Assembly: GCA_964616825.1 (NCBI GenBank)
Contig: CAZTSX010000005.1
Span: forward strand, 101,110 to 165,109
Length of the DNA: 64,000 nt
DNA from: QYOJ01 sp964616825
GTDB lineage: Bacteria > Bacteroidota > Bacteroidia > Bacteroidales > FEN-979
Direction: 5' to 3'
In this document: piece after piece, positions 25,701 through 33,437 of the stretch
How positions within the stretch are numbered: position 1 is the first letter of the stretch
Layout: every line of letters starts with the position of its first letter
Program-made: the position numbers and the translations under genes
The notes under the pieces: model-generated
What the model was told of the DNA's origin: nothing
Seen by the model: the letters and a program-made list of their open reading frames with translations, nothing else
The model's database searches: none

Positions 25701-25856
25701 CAGGGAGGAACGATGTGGGCCCCGCTTGGTTGGACAATCATCGGTGGTTTGCTTGTCTCCACCTTCCTGACTCTGATCATTGTACCTGTTCTTTATCAGG
25801 TTTTTACAGTCTCAAAATTTAGGATTCAACACTCAACACTCAAGGTTCAAGGTTAA
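22773..25856 (+). CDS. RND-family efflux permease (AcrB/MexB-like)
   Basis: 1027 residues, a normal length for the family, with 12 membrane segments in two repeats. The N-terminus ILLVIAGVNSFLSMPRTEDPP with PGATPFDMEELVAQPIEDAI is typical. The proton-relay acidic residue lies in membrane segment 4 (VALGLLVDNSIVMVENI), and the second repeat has the matching ISLVGIVVNNSIILVDY. The last 11 or so residues (RIQHSTLKVQG) are encoded by a short-word array (25824-25855), so the C-terminal tail looks like a recent, non-functional extension. Confidence 0.95.
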   Translation: MKLPKLAIDNYQFTILVFILLVIAGVNSFLSMPRTEDPPVNVPGASVIIIYPGATPFDMEELVAQPIEDAINELEDVKRIQTTLKDGLAYFAVEFYFGTNAKKKYEEVVDKVNGVRGELPAEIMELNFEEWTTSDVVIMQLALMSESASYRKLFAEAEQLKKMIRKTEGVKTIDIRAYPDEEVRVSLNFPKMAGMNISLNQVEKAILSNNANIPGGSLQLSDKTFSVQTSGSYNNLKEIEKTVVHAYKGRTIYLQDIADVSFNYEDKIYYGRVNGNRCIFLEVRQKENFNIFRIREKLEENIQEFQEALPQNISLFTVFDQSIWVDQRISHFLRNLLQGILLVGLITILALGFRSSMIVIIAIPLSIIMGLFVVDSSGFGLQQISIAGLVVALGLLVDNSIVMVENINRFRFQGYSPREASIMGASEIGWPIISATATTVLAFIPIIMMPEASGEFIKSMPVTIIATLFMSLLVALTLTPLITSKLYKPIINGDIQKKMTFFERWLKKMIQGPYRKSLNYALNHKILTISISVILLLISLFVFQFVGVSFFPKAEKPQFLIQINLPEGSNLRKTNNVTMYVESVLDTIPDVNYYASNIGHGNSRIYYNVFEKSYARNFAEIFVQLEAYEVKKFDKLITTLRELFGKYPGARINVKEFEQGQPIEAPIMVFVNGENLDELQRISYDVEEMITTRPGVINVDNRLAKKRIDIQVLINKEKASIYGVPVAEIDKTVRTAINGVSVSKFRDKEGKEYQIVLRMPQGENITPEDFNSIFVRSLSGRLIPLKQLASIEFTQAPGIIKRFDLDRTALVTADLEKGAILDDVMKPVLNQLVNYPLPKGYDYVISGELESREESFGGMQIAIIIAMIAIFAVLVLQFKSFRQPLIIYAAIPFAVIGMIWALLITGYTFSFSAFIGLISLVGIVVNNSIILVDYTNRLMANGLTMNEAIKTAGETRFTPIVLTTLTTIGGLLPLTLQGGTMWAPLGWTIIGGLLVSTFLTLIIVPVLYQVFTVSKFRIQHSTLKVQG

Positions 25857-25886
25857 ATAGTAAACATCCAGGATCCAGTCATCCAG
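25824..25886 (+). repeat. Word array overlapping the 3' end of the permease gene
   Basis: The words ttcaacactcaacactcaa and ggttcaaggtt (period about 7) run from inside the last codons of the permease to beyond its stop, then ggatccagtcatccag continues. The array therefore provides the C-terminal tail and stop region. Confidence 0.6.
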
Positions 25887-25892
25887 TTTTAT

Positions 25893-25900
25893 TATCTTTG
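25893..25900 (+). promoter_or_regulatory. Candidate -7 element for the GH114-like gene
   Basis: TATCTTTG lies 19 bases before the ATG at 25920, directly after the word array. Confidence 0.5.
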
Positions 25901-25919
25901 ATCTTTAAGAGCTTGTATA

Positions 25920-26891
25920 ATGAAAAAGCTGTTATTTCTCTTTTGGATCACTACCTGTATTTTCCTCGCCTGCAAAAAAAACGACATCCCTGATCTCGAC
26001 TTCAGACAGGAGATGCGAGCTTTTATCGAAGAGATCTCAGACTACGCAGAGAATTTTCACCCAGGCTTTATCGTGATTCCGCAAAACGGGCAGGAACTTG
26101 TCTCATTGGATGGTGAAGCAACCGGAACGCCGGCCACAACCTATTTGCAGGCCATTGAAGGGCAGGCAAGGGAAGATCTTAATTATGGCTACCGTGGTGA
26201 CGGTAATCCTACCCCTACTACAGTAAGGGAATATATGGAAGGATATCTCGATATGGTTAAAGTCAAAGGTAAGATGATCCTTGTAACTGACTATTGTTCA
26301 GTTCATTCTGATATGCAAAACTCTTACGATCAAAATGCACTGAAGGGGTACATCTCGTTTGCTGCCGTACATCGCGAGTTAGATAATATCCCGGTTTTTC
26401 CGGATCCGATCTTCAACGAAAATGACTCAGCCATCAACACGTTAAAAAAGGCAAAAAACTTCCTCTACCTCCTCAATCCTGATGGTTATTCCTCAAAAAC
26501 TCAGTATCTTGACTCACTTCGGCAGACCAACTACGACCTGTTGATCATTGACCTCTTTTACATAACTGGCAGCCAATTGACGAAACAGGATGTAGAATCA
26601 TTAAAAACCAAGCGGAGTGGAGGCAAGCGACTGGTAATCTGTTACATGAGTATCGGGGAAGCTGAAAACTACCGCTATTACTGGATTCCCGGATGGGAAT
26701 TTGGCAGTCCTGTATGGCTGGGCGATGGCAATCCAAATTGGCCTGGTAATTATATTGTCAGATACTGGGAACCGGAATGGAAATCCATTATATTCGGAAA
26801 TAACAACGCCTACATGAACCGAATCCTGGAAGCCGGATTCGATGGCGTCTACCTGGATAATATAGATGCTTTTGAATACTACGAAAAGTAA
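25920..26891 (+). CDS. TM1410/MJ1477-type putative glycoside hydrolase (GH114-like) lipoprotein
   Basis: 323 residues. A lipoprotein signal ends at about Cys18 (CIFLACKK). The body is a TIM-barrel-like sequence with family markers: NYDLLIIDLFY, GKRLVICYMSIGEAENYRYYW, NPNWPGNYIVRYWEPEW and a terminal GFDGVYLDNIDAFEYY. Acidic residues at the ends of these strands (Asp in LIIDLFY, Glu in SIGEAE, Asp in YLDNIDA) are candidates for the active site. Family members are endo-alpha-1,4-polygalactosaminidase-like enzymes acting on galactosaminogalactan-type polymers. The substrate here is unknown. Confidence 0.8.
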   Translation: MKKLLFLFWITTCIFLACKKNDIPDLDFRQEMRAFIEEISDYAENFHPGFIVIPQNGQELVSLDGEATGTPATTYLQAIEGQAREDLNYGYRGDGNPTPTTVREYMEGYLDMVKVKGKMILVTDYCSVHSDMQNSYDQNALKGYISFAAVHRELDNIPVFPDPIFNENDSAINTLKKAKNFLYLLNPDGYSSKTQYLDSLRQTNYDLLIIDLFYITGSQLTKQDVESLKTKRSGGKRLVICYMSIGEAENYRYYWIPGWEFGSPVWLGDGNPNWPGNYIVRYWEPEWKSIIFGNNNAYMNRILEAGFDGVYLDNIDAFEYYEK

Positions 26892-26907
26892 TTAAGAACA
26901 TAACCTT

Positions 26908-27372
26908 ATGCACATTAACCACACACTTGATAAAGCTTTTGGTCCGACCGGTTCGTTTTCCGGGTTAATATTGGTGATTGTTGGTGTCATCCTGATTCCA
27001 TTTTTCTGGGCAGGAGCTATATTGATCATAATCGGAGCGTTTACAGGATTTACCGCAAGCGGTTGTGAAATCAACACAGACACGAGGAAGGTACGACAAT
27101 ATCACCTATTATTTGGGCTGTTTAAAACCGGCAAATGGCAACGTCTCGAAGGATTCTCGGGTCTTCGGGTCGTTCAAACCCGAAATTCATACCGTGCTTA
27201 TAGTCTTTCGAACAGGTCCATCGTAACCACCACACAGGACTTCCGGGTTGTTCTGGAAGCTGGAATCCCTCAGTCGAGGGTCGAAATACAAAAATGCAGC
27301 ACACGGGAAGATGCTGATGAAGAAGCCCGGAAACTTGCTGAAACATTGGGGATGGAGGTTCTGGATAACTAG
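26908..27372 (+). CDS. Small membrane protein of unknown function
   Basis: 154 residues. Two hydrophobic segments at about 18-34 and 36-54 (SGLILVIVGVILIPFFWAG, AILIIIGAFTGFTA) are followed by a soluble domain of about 100 residues with charged strands and the motif RSIVTTTQDFRVVLEAG. The layout resembles PH-domain-like bacterial membrane proteins, but I cannot assign it. The final codons (VLDN stop) are written by a CTGGATAACTAG-type word array, so the last residues may be secondary. It starts 16 bases after the GH114-like gene and may be cotranscribed. Confidence 0.6.
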   Translation: MHINHTLDKAFGPTGSFSGLILVIVGVILIPFFWAGAILIIIGAFTGFTASGCEINTDTRKVRQYHLLFGLFKTGKWQRLEGFSGLRVVQTRNSYRAYSLSNRSIVTTTQDFRVVLEAGIPQSRVEIQKCSTREDADEEARKLAETLGMEVLDN

Positions 27373-27404
27373 ATGCTGGATGACTGGATTCTTGAATCTT
27401 GAAC
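27359..27404 (+). repeat. CTGGATAA / CTGGATGA word array
   Basis: The words ctggataa, ctagatg, ctggatga, ctggatt and cttgaatcttgaacc overlap the end of the upstream coding sequence and reach the promoter of the acyltransferase gene. Confidence 0.6.
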
Positions 27405-27412
27405 CTTAATCG

Positions 27413-27420
27413 TACCTTTG
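27413..27420 (+). promoter_or_regulatory. Candidate -7 element for the second lipid-biosynthesis block
   Basis: TACCTTTG matches TAnnTTTG, with a TTG at 27392-27394 18 bases upstream as a possible -33 element. The ATG is at 27440. It is the only convincing promoter before the seven-gene block, apart from the one at 29415. Confidence 0.5.
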
Positions 27421-27439
27421 CCGGAAAGATACTCTGCAT

Positions 27440-28324
27440 ATGAGACTCTCTATGCGTCTGATGATATGGTTTCTGACAATCCTGCCATTTCGGTTCTATT
27501 ACGGTATATCTACCTTTATCTTTTTGATCATGTATTACATTTTGGGATACAGGAGAAATGTGGTTGAAAAGAATCTTCGCAATGCCTTTCCAGCGATATC
27601 AGATAAAGAACTCAAATCCTTACGGAAAGAATTTTTCAAACACCTGGCCGATTACCTCATCGAAACCGTGGCCAACTTCCACATGGATAAAGATGCATTT
27701 GATTCAAGATACAAACTGACCAATACGGAGATATTGGATGATTATGCAAAAAAAGGAATTAACGTCATTATGGCACCCGGTCATTACGGAAACTGGGAGT
27801 GGGTTTCTTACCTGGGCCTGATCATCAAATTCACTTGTATTGCAATCTACAAGGAGCAGTCGAATCGATTTGTAAACGAGTTGATCATGCACTCAAGAGG
27901 AAAATATGGGTTATTACTCTATTACTATCATGAAGCCTATAAATACATTTTATCAGGAAAAAATCCATCTCCAATATGTCTCTATTTCTTAGCAGATCAA
28001 CGTCCTGCCAAGGAGTCTAAAGTCCACTATATCAAATTCATGAACCAGGATACAGCTGCTTTTCGAGGGATGGAAAATCTCCATCGAAAAATGAAAGGTG
28101 TGGTGTTGTATGTCCATATCAGGAAAGTAAAACGAGGATTCTACGAAGTGGAATTTCGCCCGTTGAATGAGCCAGGCGAGATCATTATGGAACCCAACCT
28201 GACCGAACGCTATTTTCAGGCCCTCGAAGAGAACATCCGGGAAGATCCGAGGTACTACCTCTGGTCGCACAACCGCTGGAAATACCCGCCAACTGATGAA
28301 GCGACACCAAGCCATGAGCAATAA
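27440..28324 (+). CDS. LpxL/HtrB-family lysophospholipid acyltransferase
   Basis: 294 residues. An N-terminal membrane helix (about 8-36) precedes the acyltransferase domain. The catalytic H-x4-E motif is His115 and Glu120 in PGHYGNWEW. A later ADQRP segment matches the second conserved block of lipid A acyltransferases. Enzymes of this family move acyl chains from ACP or CoA onto lipids at the inner membrane. In Bacteroidota polyene-type clusters a paralogue loads the product onto a lipid, which would suit the ACP gene downstream. Overlaps the methyltransferase gene by up to 29 bases. Confidence 0.88.
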   Translation: MRLSMRLMIWFLTILPFRFYYGISTFIFLIMYYILGYRRNVVEKNLRNAFPAISDKELKSLRKEFFKHLADYLIETVANFHMDKDAFDSRYKLTNTEILDDYAKKGINVIMAPGHYGNWEWVSYLGLIIKFTCIAIYKEQSNRFVNELIMHSRGKYGLLLYYYHEAYKYILSGKNPSPICLYFLADQRPAKESKVHYIKFMNQDTAAFRGMENLHRKMKGVVLYVHIRKVKRGFYEVEFRPLNEPGEIIMEPNLTERYFQALEENIREDPRYYLWSHNRWKYPPTDEATPSHEQ

Positions 28325-29417
28325 CCGGAATCCTTCTCCTCTGCCTCCAAAATGGCTGGTGAACGCAATCCAGGCCTTTCGGACTATTCTGTTTGCCTTA
28401 TACAAACGGCTATTTCCCGGAAGAGTCGTCCTCTATGAGCAATTTCAATATCTTTACTTACTTCCGGCTCTCTATGTTGCTACAGAGTTTAATATTGCTG
28501 AATCACTACGATCAGGCAAAAAATCTGTCGATGAACTTGCCCGAGAGCTGAATGTCAGCGCAGAAGCGCTTTTTCGCGTCATGCGTGCACTGGCCGGACA
28601 TGGGATCTTCCGGGAGAGTGGAGAAAAGTGTTTTTCAAATACAAGATTATCAAAACCATTGATGGACGGCAACGAGTCGTTAAGGAACATGTTCAGGCAC
28701 CACCTCTCCCCCCTTAACTGGAAGATCGCAGGCGATCTGTTGGAGACAGTTAAAACAGGTGTGGATGCTTGCAACAGGATCTATGGAAAGAGTATCTATG
28801 ATTATCTGAGCGATCATCCGGATAGTTCCAAAATCTTTGATAAATCGATGTCGGATCTCTCCTCAATGGGATTGGCGCCTATCCTCCAGTCCTACTCCTT
28901 CTCCGGCTTGAGAAGCCTGGCTGATATAGGGGGTGGAGACGGATTCATGCTGGCCAACATCCTGGCAGTCAATTCAACACTACAGGGAATCCTTTTTGAC
29001 CGTCAGGCTGCCCTGATGAAAGTGGAAGAAACCTTCCGCCGATACAATGTCTCTGACCGCATAGACCTGGTTGAAGGAGATTTCCTGCAATCAGTACCTG
29101 GTGATATTGATGGATACCTGCTTAAAAACATCCTCCACAACTGGGATGACCAGCATGCTATCCTTATCCTCTCTAATATCCGGAAAGCGATGCCGGACCA
29201 TGGAAAGGTGATCATCATCGAGATGATTGTCCCGGGCACCAACCGCCCGTCCATGTCTAAACTAATTGACATTCAGATGCTTGCTTCAATGCCAGGAGGC
29301 AAAGAACGGACAAGGAAGGAGTTTGAAATGATTCTGCACGAAGCCGGTCTCACCTTAACCAGGGTCTGCACAACCATCGCGCCTATCACCATACTCGAAG
29401 CTCACCGGATTGTTTAA
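28296..29417 (+). CDS. Winged-helix O-methyltransferase (Methyltransf_2 family)
   Basis: 373 residues. The N-terminal dimerisation/winged-helix half reads LYVATEFNIAESLRSGKKSVDELARELNVSAEALFRVMRALAGHGIF. The SAM site is LADIGGGDGFMLANIL, and the C-terminal LLKNILHNWDDQHAILILSNIRKAMPDHGKVIIIE is diagnostic of small-molecule O-methyltransferases, with the catalytic His in HNWDD. An alternative start at 28314 is also in frame. These enzymes methylate phenols and polyketides, so an aromatic head group is a reasonable inferred substrate. Overlaps the acyltransferase gene. Confidence 0.9.
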   Translation: MKRHQAMSNNRNPSPLPPKWLVNAIQAFRTILFALYKRLFPGRVVLYEQFQYLYLLPALYVATEFNIAESLRSGKKSVDELARELNVSAEALFRVMRALAGHGIFRESGEKCFSNTRLSKPLMDGNESLRNMFRHHLSPLNWKIAGDLLETVKTGVDACNRIYGKSIYDYLSDHPDSSKIFDKSMSDLSSMGLAPILQSYSFSGLRSLADIGGGDGFMLANILAVNSTLQGILFDRQAALMKVEETFRRYNVSDRIDLVEGDFLQSVPGDIDGYLLKNILHNWDDQHAILILSNIRKAMPDHGKVIIIEMIVPGTNRPSMSKLIDIQMLASMPGGKERTRKEFEMILHEAGLTLTRVCTTIAPITILEAHRIV

Positions 29418-29422
29418 CTTTG
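29415..29422 (+). promoter_or_regulatory. Possible internal -7 element at the permease gene
   Basis: TAACTTTG includes the stop codon of the methyltransferase gene and ends four bases before the permease ATG at 29427. If used, the transcript would be leaderless or nearly so. It could equally be chance. Confidence 0.25.
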
Positions 29423-29426
29423 TGTC

Positions 29427-30608
29427 ATGATAAAATTCCTGGCTGCTCTGCGGAAAGAATGGCTGATCCTGATCAGGGATATTCCCGGTCTGGGAATCCT
29501 GTTCCTGATGCCGGTCCTGTTGATCCTTGTCGTTACCATGGCACAGGAAAAAGCATTGAAAAACCAGGCAGAACCCACCCCGGTCGGGATATCCGCCATG
29601 CCGGGATCTCCTCTTGGCAAGCAGATTCGTGATGATTTCCAGAGCTCCGGCATCTTTCGAGTGCATGCAGACTCCCTGAGTCCTTCAGCGCTTACCGAAG
29701 CGATCAGGAAAGGCGATGTTCCCATAGGCATTATTATCTCTCCTGAAGATTCATCCATTACCATTGTGATCGACCCTACTTTGCATGAAACCTTTAAAGC
29801 GACACTTAGGAGTGCAGCTGTTTTTCTATGCAAAAGTGCGGAAGGGAAGGTTGTTATGCGTCAAATGATTGCGATTAGCCAACCGCAAATTCATTTTGAC
29901 CCAGAGAGGCTGCTGAATGATCTTCCTCCCATCTATGAAAAGCAGGCAGTAAAAGAGAAATCCGCGATCACACCCACTCCAATACAGAACAATATCCCTG
30001 GCTTCATCATGTTTGCAATGTTCTTCATCGTCATCCCGCTCTCCGGTAGCCTGATCAATGAAAAGCGTGAAGGCCCCTACCAGCGGCTGAAAACTCTTCC
30101 TGTGCCCTTAGGAAGTGTAATGGGAGCAAAAGTTCTGCTCTACCTCATTGTCTGTCTCATTCAGTTCCTCTTCATGATTCTGATTGGGATCTATCTCTTT
30201 CATGTTCTGTTTGATTTGCCCAGGTTAGCGATCGGATCGAGTTTCTGGGCGTTGGTGGTGGCGACGCTTGCTGCCGCTTTTGCCGCCGTTGGTTTTGGTA
30301 TGCTGGTTGGCGCCGGATCCCGGAGTCATGCACAGGCCGCTCTCTTCGGGTCCGTCATGGTAGTCATCCTGGGAATTATCAGTGGCACTTTCCTTCCCAT
30401 TCACCTGATGCCCAAAACGATACAGATGATCAGCAGTTTCTCTCCACTCCGCTGGGGAATTGACAACTACCTGGAACTCTTTATCCGCGATGGCACGTTG
30501 ATCGATATCCTTCCCCGGACGCTCTGGTTGCTTTTGTTTTTTATCTTTGCAATGCTGATCAGCATGCGTATTTTTACAAAACGGAACGAATCCAATATCG
30601 GTTTATGA
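29427..30608 (+). CDS. ABC-2 type transporter permease
   Basis: 393 residues. The first membrane helix (about 13-33, LILIRDIPGLGILFLMPVLLIL) is followed by a large periplasmic domain (about 40-185), then five membrane segments ending with the ABC-2 signature region LMPKTIQMISSFSPLRWGIDNYLELF. No ATPase gene is adjacent; partner subunits must be encoded elsewhere. The position within a lipid/polyketide block suggests export of that product. The ATGA overlap with the next gene shows tight coupling. Confidence 0.88.
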   Translation: MIKFLAALRKEWLILIRDIPGLGILFLMPVLLILVVTMAQEKALKNQAEPTPVGISAMPGSPLGKQIRDDFQSSGIFRVHADSLSPSALTEAIRKGDVPIGIIISPEDSSITIVIDPTLHETFKATLRSAAVFLCKSAEGKVVMRQMIAISQPQIHFDPERLLNDLPPIYEKQAVKEKSAITPTPIQNNIPGFIMFAMFFIVIPLSGSLINEKREGPYQRLKTLPVPLGSVMGAKVLLYLIVCLIQFLFMILIGIYLFHVLFDLPRLAIGSSFWALVVATLAAAFAAVGFGMLVGAGSRSHAQAALFGSVMVVILGIISGTFLPIHLMPKTIQMISSFSPLRWGIDNYLELFIRDGTLIDILPRTLWLLLFFIFAMLISMRIFTKRNESNIGL

Positions 30609-31024
30609 AAGAGAAAGAGGGTTATGTCGATTGCCCGGAACAGCAGATGATTCTTTACGTGGAGAAGGAAAACGGAACGTATGGACCGATACAGACAGGA
30701 TCATACATTAACAAGAATTACATTGACGACTATTTCCTTAAACGCAAGAACCTTGAGGCATCGCTGCAGGAACAGGTAAAACGGAATGAGATCAGTCCGG
30801 TGAAGTTTTTTATGGTTTTTGAAGACCTTACGCTCTCAGAGCTATCTGCCCGAACGAAAATTCCGACGAGAAAAGTCAGAAAACACCTGCTGCCTGTTCA
30901 TTTTAATAAGATCTCTGATGATCTCCTTAACCGATATGCTATCGTATTTAACATTTCCGTTGACCAGTTAATCAACATCAACCCTGGCCCGGAACCGGCA
31001 AACGCTGAAGTTGACAATAAATGA
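30605..31024 (+). CDS. Small conserved protein with C-terminal helix-turn-helix
   Basis: 139 residues. The N-terminal half has a Cys-Pro (VDCPEQQMILYVEKENG) strand region and a polar helix. The C-terminal half is HTH-like: LTLSELSARTKIPTRKVRKHLLPVHFNKISDDLLNRYAIVFNISVDQLININ, similar to Xre/lambda-repressor-type recognition units. It overlaps the permease gene and the BtrH-like gene by four bases each (ATGA on both sides), so it is integral to the operon. It could be a pathway regulator or an adaptor; no precise family is recognised. Confidence 0.65.
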   Translation: MKEKEGYVDCPEQQMILYVEKENGTYGPIQTGSYINKNYIDDYFLKRKNLEASLQEQVKRNEISPVKFFMVFEDLTLSELSARTKIPTRKVRKHLLPVHFNKISDDLLNRYAIVFNISVDQLININPGPEPANAEVDNK

Positions 31025-32025
31025 GTACAATCCAATTCAACCATAAAATGGGTGCCCATTGTGAATCGGGCACTGTTACATCCCTTCTGAATCACACAGG
31101 CCTCGAAATTACGGAACCAATGGTGTTCGGGATCGCCAGTGGCATATTTTTCGGATATTTTCACAAACACAAAGCCTTTGCTTTTCCCACTTTCATTGTC
31201 CGGAATCGTCCCGGTGAGATGAGAAAGAACATTCAGAAGCGATTGGGTATCAAATTCAAAACCTTTTCCTATAGGGATTCAACGGTTGGGATGCAGGCAT
31301 TGGATGCCTTACTCGAAAAGAACATTCCGGTTGCTTCCCAGGTTGATTTTTTCTACATGGATTATGTGCCTTCCTGGGAACAGGTTCACATCAATGTCCA
31401 CTTCATGATCGTGATCGGGAAAGAGGGATCAACATACATCGTCAGTGACAGTTATTTTCCTAAACCGGTCGAATTGAAGGAAGAGTCTCTGTTACGAGGC
31501 AGATTTGCCGGAGGGAACATGTCACCAAAAGGATTTCTCTTTTATCCAGAGCATATCCCTGAGAATACAGACTACATCAAACCCATTGTCAAAGGAATTA
31601 AAAAAGCCTGCTTCAATATGCTGAATCTTCCGGTTCCCTTTATTGGCATCAAAGGAATCCGGCTTTTTGCCCGGAAAATTGTTGACTGGCCGTCACTGAC
31701 AAGAGATACTGAACATCTCTCGCACGAGGTGATGAAGATCAACATCCTGCTGGAGGATCAGGGGACCGGAGGTGCAGGTTTCCGTTATATGTATGCAACA
31801 TTCCTCCAGCAAGCGTCAGATATCCTGAACAATCCTGATCTGAAGGATCTGTCGGAAGAGTTGATGTCCATCGGCGATGGCTGGCGTGAAATCTCACTCT
31901 TTGTAGCACGTATCGGTAAAAACCGTGATTTAGGTCCCGATAAAATGAAACAGCTTAGCAACATGATCAAGGACCGGGCTGATATAGAAGAGAAGTTCTT
32001 CAAACACCTTAGAAAGAGTATTTAA
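31021..32025 (+). CDS. BtrH-like acyltransferase (BtrH N-terminal domain plus DUF4872-like C-terminus)
   Basis: 334 residues. The N-terminus NHKMGAHCESGTVTSLLNHTG contains the conserved G-x-H-C-x-S/G segment of the butirosin BtrH family, with Cys14 the likely nucleophile and a downstream VHINVHFMIVIG segment supplying His. A C-terminal helical region follows (about 225-334). BtrH moves an acyl group from an ACP to an amine or alcohol. The ACP gene lies directly downstream, which supports ACP-dependent acyl transfer here. In Bacteroidota these genes occur in aryl-polyene/resorcinol-like clusters. Confidence 0.85.
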   Translation: MSTIQFNHKMGAHCESGTVTSLLNHTGLEITEPMVFGIASGIFFGYFHKHKAFAFPTFIVRNRPGEMRKNIQKRLGIKFKTFSYRDSTVGMQALDALLEKNIPVASQVDFFYMDYVPSWEQVHINVHFMIVIGKEGSTYIVSDSYFPKPVELKEESLLRGRFAGGNMSPKGFLFYPEHIPENTDYIKPIVKGIKKACFNMLNLPVPFIGIKGIRLFARKIVDWPSLTRDTEHLSHEVMKINILLEDQGTGGAGFRYMYATFLQQASDILNNPDLKDLSEELMSIGDGWREISLFVARIGKNRDLGPDKMKQLSNMIKDRADIEEKFFKHLRKSI

Positions 32026-32036
32026 TCCTGATCTCT

Positions 32037-32321
32037 ATGACACCCCCGGATGCGACTTATAAACTGAAACTGGAGATCAAGAACCTGATTATGGAGACTC
32101 TCAATATTACCGATATAGATCCTGAAGATGTGAGTGATGAGGAGCCCCTATTCGGGGGAAACAACACACTGACTCTCGATTCTGTTGATGGCATTGAGAT
32201 CATCATGGCGCTACAACGGAAATATAAAGTTCGCCTGAATGATCAAAACCTGGCGCGCCATATCATTCAGTCAATCAACAGCATAACTGAATTTATTGAA
32301 AGCGAAAAAGCAAAAGCTTGA
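32037..32321 (+). CDS. Acyl carrier protein (phosphopantetheine-binding)
   Basis: 94 residues. The phosphopantetheine attachment Ser49 is in TLDSVDGIEI, a variant of the usual DSL motif, followed by helix III (EIIMALQRKYKVRL). Residues 27-40 (DIDPEDVSDEEPLF) match the acidic ACP loop. It is smaller than a PKS module and stands alone, so it serves as a discrete carrier for the BtrH-like and LpxL-like transferases. Its TGA overlaps the TTG start of the sulfotransferase. Confidence 0.92.
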   Translation: MTPPDATYKLKLEIKNLIMETLNITDIDPEDVSDEEPLFGGNNTLTLDSVDGIEIIMALQRKYKVRLNDQNLARHIIQSINSITEFIESEKAKA

Positions 32322-33406
32322 ACGATTCATATCTTACCGCAGGCATTCGTACAACTCCCCTGTTACGGCTTCTCACCCGAAACCAAATATCCTGGACCAT
32401 GAATAGTGCAGGACGTATTCTCTTCCTGTTACAAAGCTCCTGCTGGTCATCTCTTTTCTCAAGAATTGAGCAAATCAGATATAGGCAGTCGCTGAAAAAC
32501 AGCCCTGTTCCAAAAGATCCAATCTTCATCGTCGGTCACTGGCGGACAGGTTCCACGTTCCTGCACCAGCTAATGAGCAGAGATCCAAACCTGACCACTC
32601 CAACTCTCTACCAGGTTGCTCTTCCGGATCATTTTCTGATCTCCTATCACTTCTACAAGCATGTATTTGCAGCGTTTGCTGGCAAATCGAGACCAATGGA
32701 TAATGTGAAGATCGGTATTGATGAACCACAGGAGGATGAATATGCGATGTACAGACTCACCACATTTTCTCCGTTGGAGAAACTGGTTTTTCCATCGGAC
32801 AGAGAGTACTTCCTTGTCAATACAGCTTTTCTTCCTGATAACGAAAAATTAAAGGATTGGACATCCAGTCTGGCAAGCTTCTACAGAAAGATCCTGTTCA
32901 AGACTGGTAAGCAAATCGTTTCCAAGAATCCGTTTAATTCACTACGAATCCCTCTGCTTGCCGAACTCTTCCCGGAAGCAAGGTTTATCCATATCGTCAG
33001 GCACCCGTATAATATAGTCCCTTCTACCATACACCTCTGGAAGGTTGTTCAAAAACAAAATATCCTGAACAAGAACAGCTACACTCCTGATGCAAAGGAG
33101 ATCTCTGTCATTCTGAACAACATGATGACAACCATTCAGTGTGATTGCAAAAAATTATCGGCAAACCGAACAGCTGAGATCAGGTATGAAGATCTTGAAA
33201 AAGATCCGAAAGGGAGTCTCAGAGATCTCTATGCTCACTTTGATTTACCCTTTACCGCCAATTTTGAAAACAGGCTGGATCAGTTTATCTCACAGACTTC
33301 CGGGTATAAAAAAAACACTTATTCAATCACAGAAGATGAAAAAAATGTGATCAAGGACATCATGTTTTCTCATATTGAACGTTATCAATATCTGGAAAAT
33401 GCTTAA
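32318..33406 (+). CDS. PAPS-dependent sulfotransferase family protein
   Basis: 362 residues from a TTG start whose last base pair overlaps the ACP stop (TTGA). The ATG at 32399 would remove the first 27 residues, which include a family-typical GIRTTPLLRLLTRNQ segment, so TTG is preferred. The 5'-phosphosulfate loop IVGHWRTGSTFLHQLM spans about residues 71-86, and the 3'-phosphate site IHIVRHPYNIVPSTIHLW supplies Arg and Ser. Such enzymes sulfate alcohols or sugars. In this block it may put a sulfate on the lipid or polyketide product, an inference from position only. Confidence 0.85.
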   Translation: MNDSYLTAGIRTTPLLRLLTRNQISWTMNSAGRILFLLQSSCWSSLFSRIEQIRYRQSLKNSPVPKDPIFIVGHWRTGSTFLHQLMSRDPNLTTPTLYQVALPDHFLISYHFYKHVFAAFAGKSRPMDNVKIGIDEPQEDEYAMYRLTTFSPLEKLVFPSDREYFLVNTAFLPDNEKLKDWTSSLASFYRKILFKTGKQIVSKNPFNSLRIPLLAELFPEARFIHIVRHPYNIVPSTIHLWKVVQKQNILNKNSYTPDAKEISVILNNMMTTIQCDCKKLSANRTAEIRYEDLEKDPKGSLRDLYAHFDLPFTANFENRLDQFISQTSGYKKNTYSITEDEKNVIKDIMFSHIERYQYLENA

Positions 33407-33437
33407 CTTTACCTGATTAAAATTCATTTACCTCGTC

